Below are positions 33,969 to 44,703 of a stretch of DNA of 64,000 nt, in pieces. The DNA is taken from positions 1,178,001-1,242,000 of the forward strand of contig NC_063014.1 in assembly GCF_020509005.1 (NCBI RefSeq), written 5' to 3'. The position numbers and the translations under genes were made by a program. Source of the DNA: Fulvia fulva (taxonomy: Eukaryota > Ascomycota > Dothideomycetes > Mycosphaerellales > Mycosphaerellaceae). Position 1 is the stretch's first letter, and each line of letters starts with the position of its first letter. A model generated the notes under the pieces. That model was given only the letters and a program-made list of their open reading frames with translations. It had not been told where the DNA came from and did not search any database.

Positions 33969-35748
33969 CTACGACTGCGTCGGCATATTAACACTAGCCC
34001 TCGTATTCGTCGCATCCTCACTCCTCCACAAACTCGTCACCGTCTTCTGCTGCGTATAAAACTGCAACCCACTCTTTCCATAAAACGTATTTGCACCTCC
34101 ACCCGCGATACTCTTCTTGTTGCCCGTGAAGCTGAACACTGGCAACGGCACTGGGATAGGGACATTAATCCCAACTTGTCCGGCCTCGATCTCTTTCTGG
34201 AACTTGCCGGCGGTGGCGCCGTTGGAGGTGAAGATGGCGGTTCCGTTGCCGTATTCGTTGGCGTTGATGAGTTCGATGGCTTCGTCGAGGGTTTGGACGT
34301 TGAGGCAGACGAGGACGGGGCCGAAGATTTCTTCTTTGTAGCAGGTCATGTCTTTGGTTACGTTGGCGATGATGGTGGGGCCGACCTGGTCAGTATTGTT
34401 AGTGGATTGTGCTACAGGGGAGGCTGTGGATTAAGGTGCTTACCCAGTTGCCGTTGGGGTACTTCTCTGGCTTCTGGCCTCGTCCATCAAGGACAATGGT
34501 TGCGCCCTCCTTCTCGGCGCTGGCGATAAGGCTCTCGATTCTCTCCTTGGCTTGTGGTGAGATGACTGGACCGAGATCTGCGCCCTCTTCGAAACCACCG
34601 TTCATGCTGAGACCCTTTGCACGCTCGGCGATCTCTGGTGCCCAGTCCTTGGTCTCGCCAACGAAGACGAGGGTGGAAAGAGCCATGCATCGCTGGCCTG
34701 CTGCACCGAACGCAGCACCGGCAATGGCGTTGAGAGCCTGGTTCTTGTTGCAATCTGGAAGGACTGCGCAGTGGTTCTTGGCTCCCAGGTTGGCTTGCAC
34801 ACGCTTGCCGTTGGCGCTGCAGCGGCTGTAGATGTACTCACCAGCCTTGTTGGAGCCGACGAAGGAGACGGCCTTGATGCGTGGCTCGTCGATGATGAAG
34901 TCGACGGTCTTGGCTGAGCCGTGGATGATGTTGACAACGCCAGGTGGGAAGCCAGCCTTCTCAGCAAGCTCGGCGAGGATCATGCAAGCTCCTGGGTCAC
35001 GCTCGGAAGGCTTGATGATGCAGGTGTTACCAGTGATGGTTGCAATTGGGATAGTCCAGAGTGGGATCATAGCCGGGAAGTTGAATGGGCAGATGGCAGC
35101 AACGACACCCAATGGCTCCCTGTACGAGCGGGTCTCCATGTCCTTTGCGACCTCGAGCACCTCGCCAGTGATCTGAGTCGTAATACCGCAAGCAGTCTCT
35201 GCGACTTGCAGACCACGCAGAACATCACCTTTGGCATCTGCAAAGGTCTTGCCCTGTTCCAGTGTAATGCTCGCCGCAAGACGGTCCCAGTGCTCACGAA
35301 TGAGTGCCGTGTACTTGAACATGATCTGTTGTCTTGCCAGCACGCTCATTGCCTTCCATCCTGGAAACGCCTTCTGGGCGCTGTCCACGGCAGCCTTCAG
35401 CTCGGCATCTGTAGATTGTGGGACGCGAGTGACGAGGTTGTTGGTCGCTGGGTCGTGGAGGTCGATCCATTGCGTAGCGTCCGAGGCCACGAACTTGTTG
35501 TCGATGAAGTTCTGGGTGTTCAATGGCTGGTCAACCTTCTCGTGAGTCGTAGGGTATTGCTGCGGAGACGATGCTGCTGTAGTGGTAGCCGCAAGTTGCT
35601 GCGATGTGGCATGGAGCCTTCGCACGGCATTGGCAGTCTCGTTGCCGTTCTGCGGCATCTTGCTGACGACTCGTGAAGCTCTGGTGACAGTCGGTCGAAG
35701 GGTCAAGCTCTGCAGTGTGCGGCTCGAGATCGCGCGTCGAGCTGCCAT
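33969..35748 (-). CDS. Methylmalonate-semialdehyde dehydrogenase (acylating), mitochondrial
   Basis: ALDH6-type enzyme: oxidises (methyl)malonate semialdehyde with CoA and NAD to propionyl-CoA/acetyl-CoA in valine and pyrimidine catabolism. Exons 34,444-35,748 and 33,969-34,385 (58-bp intron) give 573 aa. Residues 1 to about 60 are Arg/Ser/Thr-rich without acids near the start ([15 protein letters not shown]), a likely mitochondrial presequence. The ALDH fold follows: [32 protein letters not shown], and the catalytic Cys in GQRCMALS. The C-terminal exon carries [11 protein letters not shown] and the family-specific [16 protein letters not shown]. The ATG at 35,748 is preferred over upstream in-frame codons because it begins the presequence. 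Confidence 0.93.
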
Positions 35749-36366
35749 CGTCAATATGAGCGGTATAACTCTCCAGAAGCTTTCTGAAAGCAATGTAGCT
35801 CAGGACGAGTCGGTATGTCTGCTCCAGTCCTGTTGATGTGCTCGCAGTCGTCTACCCAAAGAGACGCGAGAAAGGCGGAAAGAGAGCAATAGTGTACAAA
35901 GACCGAACGAGTCTCACATTCGAAAGCTGCAGTGTCAATGCGGCGGCTGTAGGCTGCCCTAAGCCGTGGCTACGGTATGCATTCTACCCGAGGGTCGGCG
36001 GCGAGATGGAGAGAGTTCAAGGATCTGGTGGGGATCTGCCCAGCAACGTCCAGTCGGCAAGCCTTTCCCTATCAAGACAACAAGTGCAGACATAGACGTA
36101 TACAGCAACGATCGGGTAGCATGAGTCTTCATTCTCACAGATCACGGCAAAGCATGCTGTGTACTGTTCTTCCAATGCTTGCGGTGTCGCCCAATCCATT
36201 ATACATACACTGTTACCACTATTGCAGCAGGAATCGCCGAGCTCTTTCTTACACACACGCTTAAAACTGCAGTACCAACCTCATGCCCGACATCACAGCC
36301 TGTCGATAACACCAAACTTCTCGACTTTCAGAAACGCTCAGAGTTCGCAACCTCAAGACAGAATCC
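35749..36366. other. Intergenic between MMSDH 5' end and the next gene's 3' end
   Basis: This 618-bp stretch contains the MMSDH promoter side and the downstream region of the large disordered protein. No additional gene supported. Confidence 0.5.
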
Positions 36367-38289
36367 CTATTCCTGCTTGCGTTGACCACCTTTCGCCGTC
36401 TGCTTGCCCGTCTGTTTTGTGCCAAGATGCATGAGAACCATGCTAACGTCCCTCGCCATCTCTCCAGCTCGCCTTGCTGCCTCTGCTGCGTGAATTGAGG
36501 CTTCAGCTGCGTTACGAGCGAGCTGCGATATGAGCTTCGTGGTGTCAGGATTCTTCAAATCCAGATCGCCAGATTGCAGCATATCGGCCACGTTCACCAG
36601 ATCCTGACTGGCAGAAGTAGCAGCATCCTTGCCTTTCGACTTGGACTTGGATGCATTAATCATGTCTTGTAGAGGATTTTCTTGCGGTCTTTGGCTTATT
36701 AGCGAGTCCAATTTGGCTTCAAGCCGCTCCATGGCTGGTGCCATCGCTTCTACGGTTGCGCCGGTAATGATCTTGAATGCATGGCTGCCTTCATCCTCGG
36801 TGAGCTGCTCTGGAGGTGGGCTAGGCACTCTCATCACCGCGGTACTTGCTCCAGGTCCTGTATTGGAAGCTCCAGCAGTAGCTTGGGCTTCTGCTCCTCG
36901 GGCTGGGGTTGACGCTGGGAAGTTCGGCGAAGGCATTGATCGCCATGACTCTGCAGCCGGTGATCGATGGTCTGCCACGGTGGGAGACACTGGACCATAT
37001 TGCTCTTCGATGGCTTGTTTTGATGCTTCGGCCGACTTTTTGCGCACCATCTCGTCGACATATGCTTCCTTAGCCGCCTCGATATCTGTGTCTCCAGCTT
37101 CTGATAGCTCGGAACCGCTCTCTGCTGAATTCGGTGCGCGCTTGGCCATCGGATGCTTGAGGGCAGAGCTCTTCGGTTTCTTTTGCCCATAGCTGCCGCT
37201 GTCGTCACGATCATCTGCTTGCTTTCTGCGCTTCGAAGCACGCTCAGCTTCCTCCAGGTCGGCCTGCTCAGCAGCGGCTGCCGACGTTATCGATGCCCGT
37301 CTACGTTTGTTACCGTCCACGGCTTCGCTGTTGCCACGGCTGAAGCTGCTACCAGATACACTGTCGTTCGTAACCTTGTCGTCTCTCTGACTGCCGTAGC
37401 CGCTGTCGATGGAGCCTTGAGTGGCACCGACACCAGGAGTCTTATCTTTGTCCTTCTTGGCTGCGCTGACCTTCTGTTGTTTGTTGGCGATCTGAACCTG
37501 CGGACTGCTTTTCTTGGAGTCTGCCTGCTTGTCGTCTTTTCCCTTTGTGTCTCGTAGCTTCCTCTTGGCTCGCCTGACATATTCTTGGAATTCTTCATTC
37601 TGCTTGGCAGTTGCTTCCTGGGTAAGGATAGCTTCCAGCAGAACGCGAAGCCGCATGTCTATCAATGCATCAAGGTAGATCTGGTTGACGGCTTGAGCAA
37701 GATCAGGCTTGCCCACATCACATGCTCGCTGCTTGGCGGCCTCAACCACCCGCTTCAGTTTCTCCCCATCATACTCGAAGTTTCTGCTCTCGGTCTGGCT
37801 GGTGCGCGGCTGGTCCTTTGCTTTGCGTGGAGGTGTCTTTTTGGCAGAGCCCTGGCCCGACTTCTGGTCGATCCTTTCACTGGCTGCTACCCTCTCTTTC
37901 ACTTTTGCACGAAATTCTGAGGGGACAGCGTCGAAGTTGCCTTGGTTCTGGCCCGGGTTGGTGACGAGGTGCTGCCAATGGTCCAAGAGTCGTGCATCCC
38001 AGGTCTCGGCCCATTGGTCCATCAAGATGTCGTATGGCGATCCCTTTTCATGGCCTTTCCGTCGGCGCTTCGTGAAGCTGTCGCACTCGATCTGCCATTG
38101 CTGGACTTCGGTGTCACAAAACTCCTCGAGCTCGTCGCCTTGGGGCGTGGGCAGGTCGGGATATGAGAACTGGTCTGCAACATGGTCCCAGAACTTGCGG
38201 ATGTCAGGATCCGGGAACTGTTCGTGAGTCTTGAGGAGGAATCGTAGCAGCGCGGTCTTGTAGTCGACGCTGTTTCTCGAGACGGGCAT
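36367..38289 (-). CDS. Large, mostly disordered protein of unknown function (640 aa)
   Basis: Single-exon frame. The N-terminal about 150 residues look folded and conserved in style (YKTALLRFLLKTHEQFPD; FWDHVADQFSYPDLP; WQIECDSFTKRRRKG; DILMDQWAETWDARLLDHWQ). The middle is highly charged with Lys/Asp/Ser tracts (KKRRASITS; ASKRRKQADDRDD), including several basic clusters that could be nuclear localisation signals. The last about 100 residues are helical, with an Ala/Glu coiled-coil-like stretch (AARNAAEASIHAAEAARRAG in part). The frame stays open upstream to 38,388 but the ATG at 38,289 is the first in frame. No family recognised; a nuclear role is only an inference from composition. Confidence 0.65.
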   Translation of the reverse strand: MPVSRNSVDYKTALLRFLLKTHEQFPDPDIRKFWDHVADQFSYPDLPTPQGDELEEFCDTEVQQWQIECDSFTKRRRKGHEKGSPYDILMDQWAETWDARLLDHWQHLVTNPGQNQGNFDAVPSEFRAKVKERVAASERIDQKSGQGSAKKTPPRKAKDQPRTSQTESRNFEYDGEKLKRVVEAAKQRACDVGKPDLAQAVNQIYLDALIDMRLRVLLEAILTQEATAKQNEEFQEYVRRAKRKLRDTKGKDDKQADSKKSSPQVQIANKQQKVSAAKKDKDKTPGVGATQGSIDSGYGSQRDDKVTNDSVSGSSFSRGNSEAVDGNKRRRASITSAAAAEQADLEEAERASKRRKQADDRDDSGSYGQKKPKSSALKHPMAKRAPNSAESGSELSEAGDTDIEAAKEAYVDEMVRKKSAEASKQAIEEQYGPVSPTVADHRSPAAESWRSMPSPNFPASTPARGAEAQATAGASNTGPGASTAVMRVPSPPPEQLTEDEGSHAFKIITGATVEAMAPAMERLEAKLDSLISQRPQENPLQDMINASKSKSKGKDAATSASQDLVNVADMLQSGDLDLKNPDTTKLISQLARNAAEASIHAAEAARRAGEMARDVSMVLMHLGTKQTGKQTAKGGQRKQE

Positions 38290-38755
38290 TTTGGCAGCGC
38301 TCGTTGGACTCGGTCGCGTGGGCACGCCGGCCGGTCTGCTGTCACCTTTCACAGGCGGGCTGCTGGTGAGACACAATGGTGTATTCAATGCATGCGAGAT
38401 GCGCAGGTTCCAGCTATGGCATACTCTGCATTGTCGATGATTGGCGGGCCGGATGTGAATGTCGAAGGCGGAAGACGGTCGAGGGCTGGCATTCGTACTC
38501 CCTGCACATCGCTCTTGTCAGTCAGCCACTAGTTCTGGCTCTACTGCGGACTGCACTCCGCATTTTGGCGCAGACTCTCAAACAGTCTTTCGTAGCGCGT
38601 GCGACACGCGACGTGAACTGACCTGCTCTTGCATCGATATGACATGCACATGCAATGCTGTGATGCACCGAACAGTGATGGCCAGCACCACTTTTCACGC
38701 CCCGTAGGATACAAAACGTGTGAGTACTTACTCGATCTCTCCTCATCACAGCGTC
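38290..38755. promoter_or_regulatory. Divergent intergenic region
   Basis: A 466-bp stretch between the start of the disordered-protein gene (minus) and the SDR gene (plus). It must contain both promoters. No specific site recognised. Confidence 0.45.
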
Positions 38756-40206
38756 ATGTCTGCTTTTCGACCACTTTCCACCAGAACGGCCCGTCTTGTC
38801 CTGCAGCAAGAACACATTGTGACGACAGCATCCAAACGCTGTATATCATCCCATACTCTCCCTCAAGCTCTTTCCTACTCGAGCACATCAACCTCACTTC
38901 GTCCCCAAACCATCACAACGACTTCACCACAGCACAGACTCCAACACCTCACCCGCCACTTCACCAACATGGTATCCGACGACGCACGCCAGCACAACAA
39001 CCAGGAGTTCCAGCTCTCCAACCTGTTCAATGTCGAGGACAAGGTCGCCCTCATCACTGGCGGTGGTTCAGGCATTGGCCTTATGGCCGTGCAGGCTTTG
39101 GCTGTGAACGGTGCCAAGGTTTACATCTGTGGCCGTACACAAGAGAAGCTCGACACTGTTGCGAAGACCTTCAGCCAGGACATCTCCGGCCAGATCATCC
39201 CTATCGTTGCCGACGTCTCGAAGAAGGCCGACGTAGCGACTCTCTACCAGGAGATCTCGCAGAAGGAGAAGCACCTTGACATCCTCATCAACAGTAAGTC
39301 GCCCACCACCTAGGCCTCTTGACGAAAGATCTGGCCACCTCTTCAATGGCATTGGAGCGAGGGGCGCTTCGATGCCCCACCTTAAGAAGTCGCTACGGTG
39401 CTGCTGTGGTAGCTATTGAGAGCTAACAATATTATAGACGCCGGCATCTCCACATCGACCTTCAACACCGAAGCTGGCAACGCCGAGGAGCTCAAGAAGG
39501 CTCTATTCGACAACGAAGATGCGACTTACGAGGACTGGGATGCTGTATACCGCACCAACGTCTCTCAGATCTACTTCATGACCACCTGCTTCCTACCACT
39601 ACTTCAGAAGGCTTCCGAGAGCACCAAGGGCTGGTCAGCATCTGTGATCAACATCAGCTCTATCTCTGGTGAGTAGAAGATCCAACAGGGCATACAATCG
39701 TGGTGGAGCTCGCAGTGTCTCCAAGCTGCTTCGTCATCTCATACACACGATGATGCACACCACAGCAGACCCCGATGACGTTGTGCTGAGAGAGGCTGTT
39801 GGTTTTGCTGCGACTGTCCAGTCACTCATTTGATGCAATGTACTGACTTCTCAATCTTCTAGGCCAAGTCAAGACCTCCCAGCACCACCCACAATACAAC
39901 GCTTCGAAGTGTGCTGCCATCCATCTCACACGCATGCTTGCCAACGAGATCCAAACCAACGGCCTCACAATCCGTGTCAACGACATCGCCCCAGGAGTCT
40001 TCCCATCAGAGATGACCGCAGGCGAGAGCGGCGAGAATCAGAAGTCGCACATCCCTAAGGAGCAGCACGAAGGCAAGACACCTGCTGCTCGCCCTGGCCA
40101 CGACCGTGACATGGCTCAGTCGGTCCTGTTCGTTGCTGCTAACCAGTTCCTGAACGGCCAGAGCATCACTGTCGATGGAGGCTACACTTTGATGGCTGGC
40201 CGCTAA
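38756..40206 (+). CDS. Short-chain dehydrogenase/reductase, possibly mitochondrial (370 aa)
   Basis: Classical Rossmann-fold SDR using NAD(P)H on a carbonyl or alcohol; substrate unknown. Exons 38,756-39,293, 39,438-39,668 and 39,863-40,206 (introns 144 and 194 bp). Cofactor motif TGGGSGIG and following CGRTQEKL (an Arg after the second strand favours NADPH); NNAG rebuilt exactly across the first splice junction; Ser of SSISG; active-site YNASK just after the second splice; C-terminal VDGGYTLM. The first 70 residues (MSAFRPLSTRTARLVLQQ onward) are basic and Ser/Thr-rich, like a mitochondrial presequence; starting at the ATG at 38,969 (MVSDDARQ) would give a cytosolic form of 299 aa. Resembles the 3-oxoacyl-reductase/gluconate 5-dehydrogenase group. 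Confidence 0.88.
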
Positions 40207-40779
40207 TCGAGGCTGGATGGTCATCGATGACATGTACTTGTAACGAAGAAACGACCAAAATGGCCAAAATGGCATAAGGAGTGTAGCATAGCACTCTAGA
40301 AAGCGCGTAGCATAGCTTGAGGGCGTTTAATAAAAGAGTCGATCGCCGCACTGCTAGATAGCAACAGCAATTGCAACTTGCGTCGATCGCTTCGAGCACC
40401 TTGGACTTCGTTGCTTCAACGCCTCCCCTCGACGATATATCGATCGCTGTGGTGCAGTACTGCTTTTGTAGCACATAAGAGCTCGTTGTGTTCTTGCACA
40501 GGCGATCATGTTTTCTGTCGAGGATCCTTGCTCGCAGCTAATAGATGTCGATCAATTGCATCGCTGTACATTATCCACTTGAAGCACTCTGTACATCGCG
40601 TGTCAAAGTCGCGATCGTGATGATGCCCACGTGCTTCAACCGTTCGTCACCTGGATCTCTGCAAGCACAAGCTCCAAGCTCACTCCAAAGTTCAACTTCC
40701 CAGCTCCAGAGTTGAAACATTTCTCCCCCTACAACCTGTCCTCCTCCTCCCAACACCACAACCGCCACAAGTCCCCACC
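40207..40779. other. Intergenic, promoter side of Mde1-like gene
   Basis: This 573-bp stretch holds the 3' region of the SDR gene and the promoter of the following gene; C-rich just before the ATG. No gene seen. Confidence 0.5.
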
Positions 40780-41665
40780 ATGGCAGACACCAACTCACCC
40801 AACAAGAAACTGAAAGCAGACCACACCAACGGCTTAGAGCCCACCAACAACAACGACGACTCCCTCATCACCTCCACCGACCCCTCCCATCCCGCAAATT
40901 ACATCTCCTCCCTCTGCCGCCAATTCTACACCCACGGCTGGGTCACCGGCACCGGCGGCGGCCTGTCCATCAAACATGGAAAGCACGTATACCTCGCGCC
41001 CTCGGGTGTGCAGAAAGAGCTCATGAGGCCTGAAGATATGTTTGTCATGGACCATGAGAGCGGGGAGTATCTGCGGCGGCCGAAGGTAAGACAATAATCC
41101 CAACACACAGTGTAGAGGGCGAGGTGGCTTTGAAGGTAAGTTGCTAAGGTAGGATTTCTTTCTATTACAGGCTCTCAAACCCTCCGCCTGCACACCCCTC
41201 TTCCTCTCCGCCTTTACGCAACGCGGCGCTACATGCTGCATTCATACCCATTCCCAATGGGCCGTCCTCATCACCCTAATCTGCGAAGCCGGCCTGCAGA
41301 ACCACCCCGACGGCTCTAGCAGAGACTGCTTCGCAATCCGCGAAATCGAGCAGATCAAGGGAATCTCCCGCGGCGGTGTCGGATCTCAAGTCATTCTCGA
41401 GGGCGGACGTAAGGCAGGCAATTTGAGCTACTTTGATACCATGAAGATTCCGATTATTGAGAATACCGCGCATGAGGAGGATTTGAAGGATACGTTGGAG
41501 AAGGCTATGGTGGAGTGGCCGGAGACGTGTGCGGTGTTGGTTAGGAGACATGGACTGTATGTGTGGGGGAAGGATGTGGCGCAGGCGAAGACGCAGTGTG
41601 AGAGTTTGGATTATTTGTTTCAGTTGGCGGTGGAGATGCACAAGATGGGGTTGAAGTGGGTGTAG
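40780..41665 (+). CDS. MDE1: Methylthioribulose-1-phosphate dehydratase (methionine salvage)
   Basis: Class II aldolase-family zinc enzyme that dehydrates 5-methylthioribulose 1-phosphate in the cytosolic methionine salvage pathway. Exons 40,780-41,085 and 41,171-41,665 (85-bp intron) give 266 aa, similar to yeast Mde1 (244). Signature features: [19 protein letters not shown] near residue 45, the Zn ligand motif [11 protein letters not shown], the third ligand in RRHGLYVWG, and [14 protein letters not shown] at the end. The N-terminal about 35 residues are disordered. Other class II aldolases (e.g. fuculose aldolase) lack the [13 protein letters not shown] combination, so the assignment is firm. 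Confidence 0.93.
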
Positions 41666-42446
41666 GTGCAACCCGTCGCTGGTATGCAAAGTGGCATGCG
41701 TCAGGCAAAGGGCAAACTTACACGCAGTCGTCTTCGGCGTGGCATACCATGTCAGCAGCTGTTGTAACTCACGCATCTACTTAGGACGCAAGGTTTCACG
41801 TAGGACAGACAGCTTCGTGCTAATCGTGGCTAAGAGTGTTACACCGCAGCTGCACTGCGCCAGCTGGACTACGCCTACCAATGTACAGCCTTTGAACACA
41901 AGCTGTTCAGCTTTCGTTTGACATCCGCTTCTCCTTATATCCTGCTCATTCGCGATCGTCGCGGCTTGTCACGCCATTAGAGACGAACTTGACACACCCC
42001 TGCTGCCAGTCAGCTGGGGAGAAGTCGATGGCACGAAGATCGATGATGACGGCATCTGCTGCTTCACCAGTAGACAAACGCGTGAGCCTCGATGGGCTGC
42101 TTCTGAGCGTGGCCAGGTCGAGAGCTTTAGGAGAGACACTCGCGACGCATCCGCAATGCGTTAGCTCTAGGGGAATGTTGCGAGCCCATGAAGCCAAGGG
42201 CAAGGTTCTAGACGGGGGCTACGAAGATGCCCGGCATGCCAGTACGAGGACCGCTCCGCCAAGCACCTATGCAATGCAATCACTCGACCGAAACGAGAGG
42301 GCCATCGTGTTCCAGCATAGCAGCAATGATCATTCGATGCAAAGCCGGAGGCGTCAAAGGTGGGCAGTGTGAGGTGCTGCTTCTGTTACGCCTTCTAGTC
42401 GTTGCAAAGCCCAAGACCATCATAGCCCACACCACTGTTCCTTGGC
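41666..42446. other. Intergenic, no gene recognised
   Basis: This 781-bp stretch lies between convergent genes. Open frames exist on both strands, but none has a domain, codon pattern or splice signals I would defend. Confidence 0.45.
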
Positions 42447-43136
42447 TTATGTGAGTATCCTATCGCTATTGTTGGCACAGCCCCCGTCATGCCTCACGAT
42501 ACCATTGATGTAAGCCTTATCAGTCCAATCTATGTGCAGGCGCCCAGCCGCCCAACGTTCCAGCATATATATCATGTCGGCAATTGTGATCGAAGATCCA
42601 GACATCCCAATGTTAAGATGTCTCCCCCTGATCCGACCCCTCTCATCTTCCAGTGTTGCCTCGATGTTAATATGGTCGGAGGTGTTCGAAAGTAACGCGC
42701 TCTGCCAGCTGCCGGCCGTGGAGCGTGGCTTGGTCGAAACATGGCAATAGCAGCTTCTACTTGTCGAGGGCCTATGCTGTACCATCTTGACACATCGTCC
42801 AGGGCCGATGCCACGACAAATCCAGTAGACTCCGTCGGTCGGGTCGTCAGATCTCAACACCATATTGTGGATCGAAGGGTTCCAGCCCCCTCGACAGTCT
42901 GGACTGCGGTACTTCTTGGCTTGTTTGTTCGTGGGTTGAAGCATCGCACGTGTCTGCAAGAGTGAAGACTTGTAGAAGGCCGTCCTCCACGCTTTGCTCA
43001 CGCGCTGTGATGGCAACAGTGTCCGGATGTCCAGGTGCGACATTATGAGCGTGAGCAGTTCGCCTGTCTCGAGTACCTCCGAGGCCGATGCCGACGATGG
43101 TGAACTGACTTGAAGAAGAGTGCCGTTCGTGTTCAT
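42447..43136 (-). CDS. F-box protein (229 aa)
   Basis: Probable SCF ubiquitin-ligase substrate receptor. A single exon starts at the ATG at 43,136. An F-box lies at residues about 20-58: LETGELLTLIMSHLDIRTLL then PSQRVSKAWRTAFYKSS, the usual Skp1-binding helices. The rest (about 60-229) has no recognisable repeat; it includes several Trp/Cys residues of the kind seen in many lineage-specific fungal F-box proteins. Substrate unknown. Confidence 0.75.
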   Translation of the reverse strand: MNTNGTLLQVSSPSSASASEVLETGELLTLIMSHLDIRTLLPSQRVSKAWRTAFYKSSLLQTRAMLQPTNKQAKKYRSPDCRGGWNPSIHNMVLRSDDPTDGVYWICRGIGPGRCVKMVQHRPSTSRSCYCHVSTKPRSTAGSWQSALLSNTSDHINIEATLEDERGRIRGRHLNIGMSGSSITIADMIYMLERWAAGRLHIDWTDKAYINGIVRHDGGCANNSDRILT

Positions 43137-43348
43137 TTTGGACGATGATGTATAATGAGGTATCGTCGATCAGCAAAGAGGATGCTTCGATGAAGCAGAC
43201 AGCAAGGTCTGCTAAAGCAGAAAAAGTGATCTGGTAATGGCCAGCAGTTCAGTGGCATACTTGTTTCAATGTGACGCACTTTTCGGGCAACCTCACCTCC
43301 TTCACACAAGCGCGACACCCTCTTAAGTCGGTCTCGAAAACATCCTGA

Positions 43349-44304
43349 TCAGACCGTGGGCCCTGTGACTCTGGCCTTCTGTAGCGGTATGGAAGTAACA
43401 TCTTGGCCGATCCGGACTTTGACCTCCTCGAAGTTGACCTCCAGCTTTCCCATCTGCTCAAGGACAGCACTCGAGACCGCTTGATGCAACCCACCATGCT
43501 TCGCAGGCTGTGCGGTAGGAGACTGCAAAGACCAGGCGACACTGATGTGAAAGGCTTCGATGGGCGTATTGGCCGACTTGTCCGCGCTGCGTGCATGCTT
43601 ATTTTGGTACAACAAAGGCTGGTCGAAGCCAGCGGCAGTATCGTTGGAAGCGCCGAGCATCTGCTGCAGTTCATCTCCAGCAGGCCTCTGAAGCTTCAGA
43701 ACCAAGAACCATCTTGTGCGATCTTCATTCGGGTGCCAGATCAGATTAGTCGGGGACACTGCGAAGGTGCGCACACCAGTGCCCGAGATGGCTTTCTTGA
43801 GCTCCGCCAAGAAGGCGTCCTTTTGCTCGGTCTTGAGTGCTAGCGGCCGGGACAATGAGATATGCAATGGCAGCTGCACCCCAAGATCATTCTGCAGTAA
43901 GCTGTGCACATTATCGACGCCGTCCTCGAGAGTGTGTTGAACATCTCTCAGCGCCAGGCAAAGCACCTTGTATGCATCTGTCTCTGGAAACCCTCCTGCA
44001 AGTCAGTACTGCTACTGCACATACCTTTGAACTGGCAATGGACCATGTCATTCTTACACTCGAGATAGACGTGTGTGGGCCAATTGCCGGCGACATGTGG
44101 GATGACGCGCTTCCTCCCGGCGTGGAGAGATGGATCGTCTTGGGTGCTCGTTCTCACCGCCGATGAATACAGATTCCGGAAGCTGGCGGGTAGAGGAGGC
44201 AGTGCAGTCGCGTCGTCCTTCTTGTCGCCCAACATCTTTCTTTTCTTAGCCGGCGTCTCGTCGCGTGCTTCGTCTTCTGAATCAGAGTAGTCGACGAGGC
44301 CCAT
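43349..44304 (-). CDS. USB1: U6 snRNA phosphodiesterase Usb1
   Basis: Trims the 3' oligo(U) tail of U6 snRNA and leaves a protected 3' end; nuclear. Exons 44,058-44,304 and 43,349-43,992 (65-bp intron) give 296 aa. The two 2H-phosphoesterase motifs are both present: LHISLSRP and FHISVAW, in the order and spacing (about 110 residues) of Usb1. The N-terminus (MGLVDYSDSEDE) is the acidic start typical of fungal Usb1. The acceptor ending GGAG was chosen over the upstream CAG, because the latter would create an immediate TGA; the chosen one gives VYLEWFPE. Divergent from the Pal1 gene. Confidence 0.92.
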
Positions 44305-44703
44305 GTTGGCGTTGCGACTGCCTTCTTGGCGTCGACGCGACAAGACCAGACGACGACGTCCGCGGAGCTACTAGAAAGATGGCGTGTGTTGTTCCTTTGG
44401 GTGTGTTCCTGGATGGCCGCCCAGCTAGCGTGGTTCACCGGCACACAGGGCAGTAGCGGGTCCGGTTACAAGGAGCCGGGTACGTCACTCCTGGGAAGGC
44501 TGGCACGGCTGGCAAGCGACAAAGTGGGACGCGTGTCACACATGTACATGTAGCTATCACTTCTGCCTGGGACCGATCCAGCGGCACCGCGTATCCTGCT
44601 CTCCCTCTGTTGAAACACTCAGCATTCACATCTTCGCCACTGCAGAGACTGTCTTGGAGCACACTTTCACCGCATTGTAGGAGCATTGCAGCAGCTAGAC
44701 ATC
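44305..44703. promoter_or_regulatory. Divergent intergenic region between USB1 and Pal1 genes
   Basis: A 399-bp stretch between opposed start codons, holding both promoters. No specific site recognised. Confidence 0.45.

Noticed and set aside
33648..34529. 293-codon plus-strand frame over the MMSDH 3' end
   Set aside because: Antisense to a confidently identified dehydrogenase; the translation is an artefact of codon usage.
34921..35676. 251-codon plus-strand frame within MMSDH
   Set aside because: Antisense shadow of the ALDH coding sequence; no domain.
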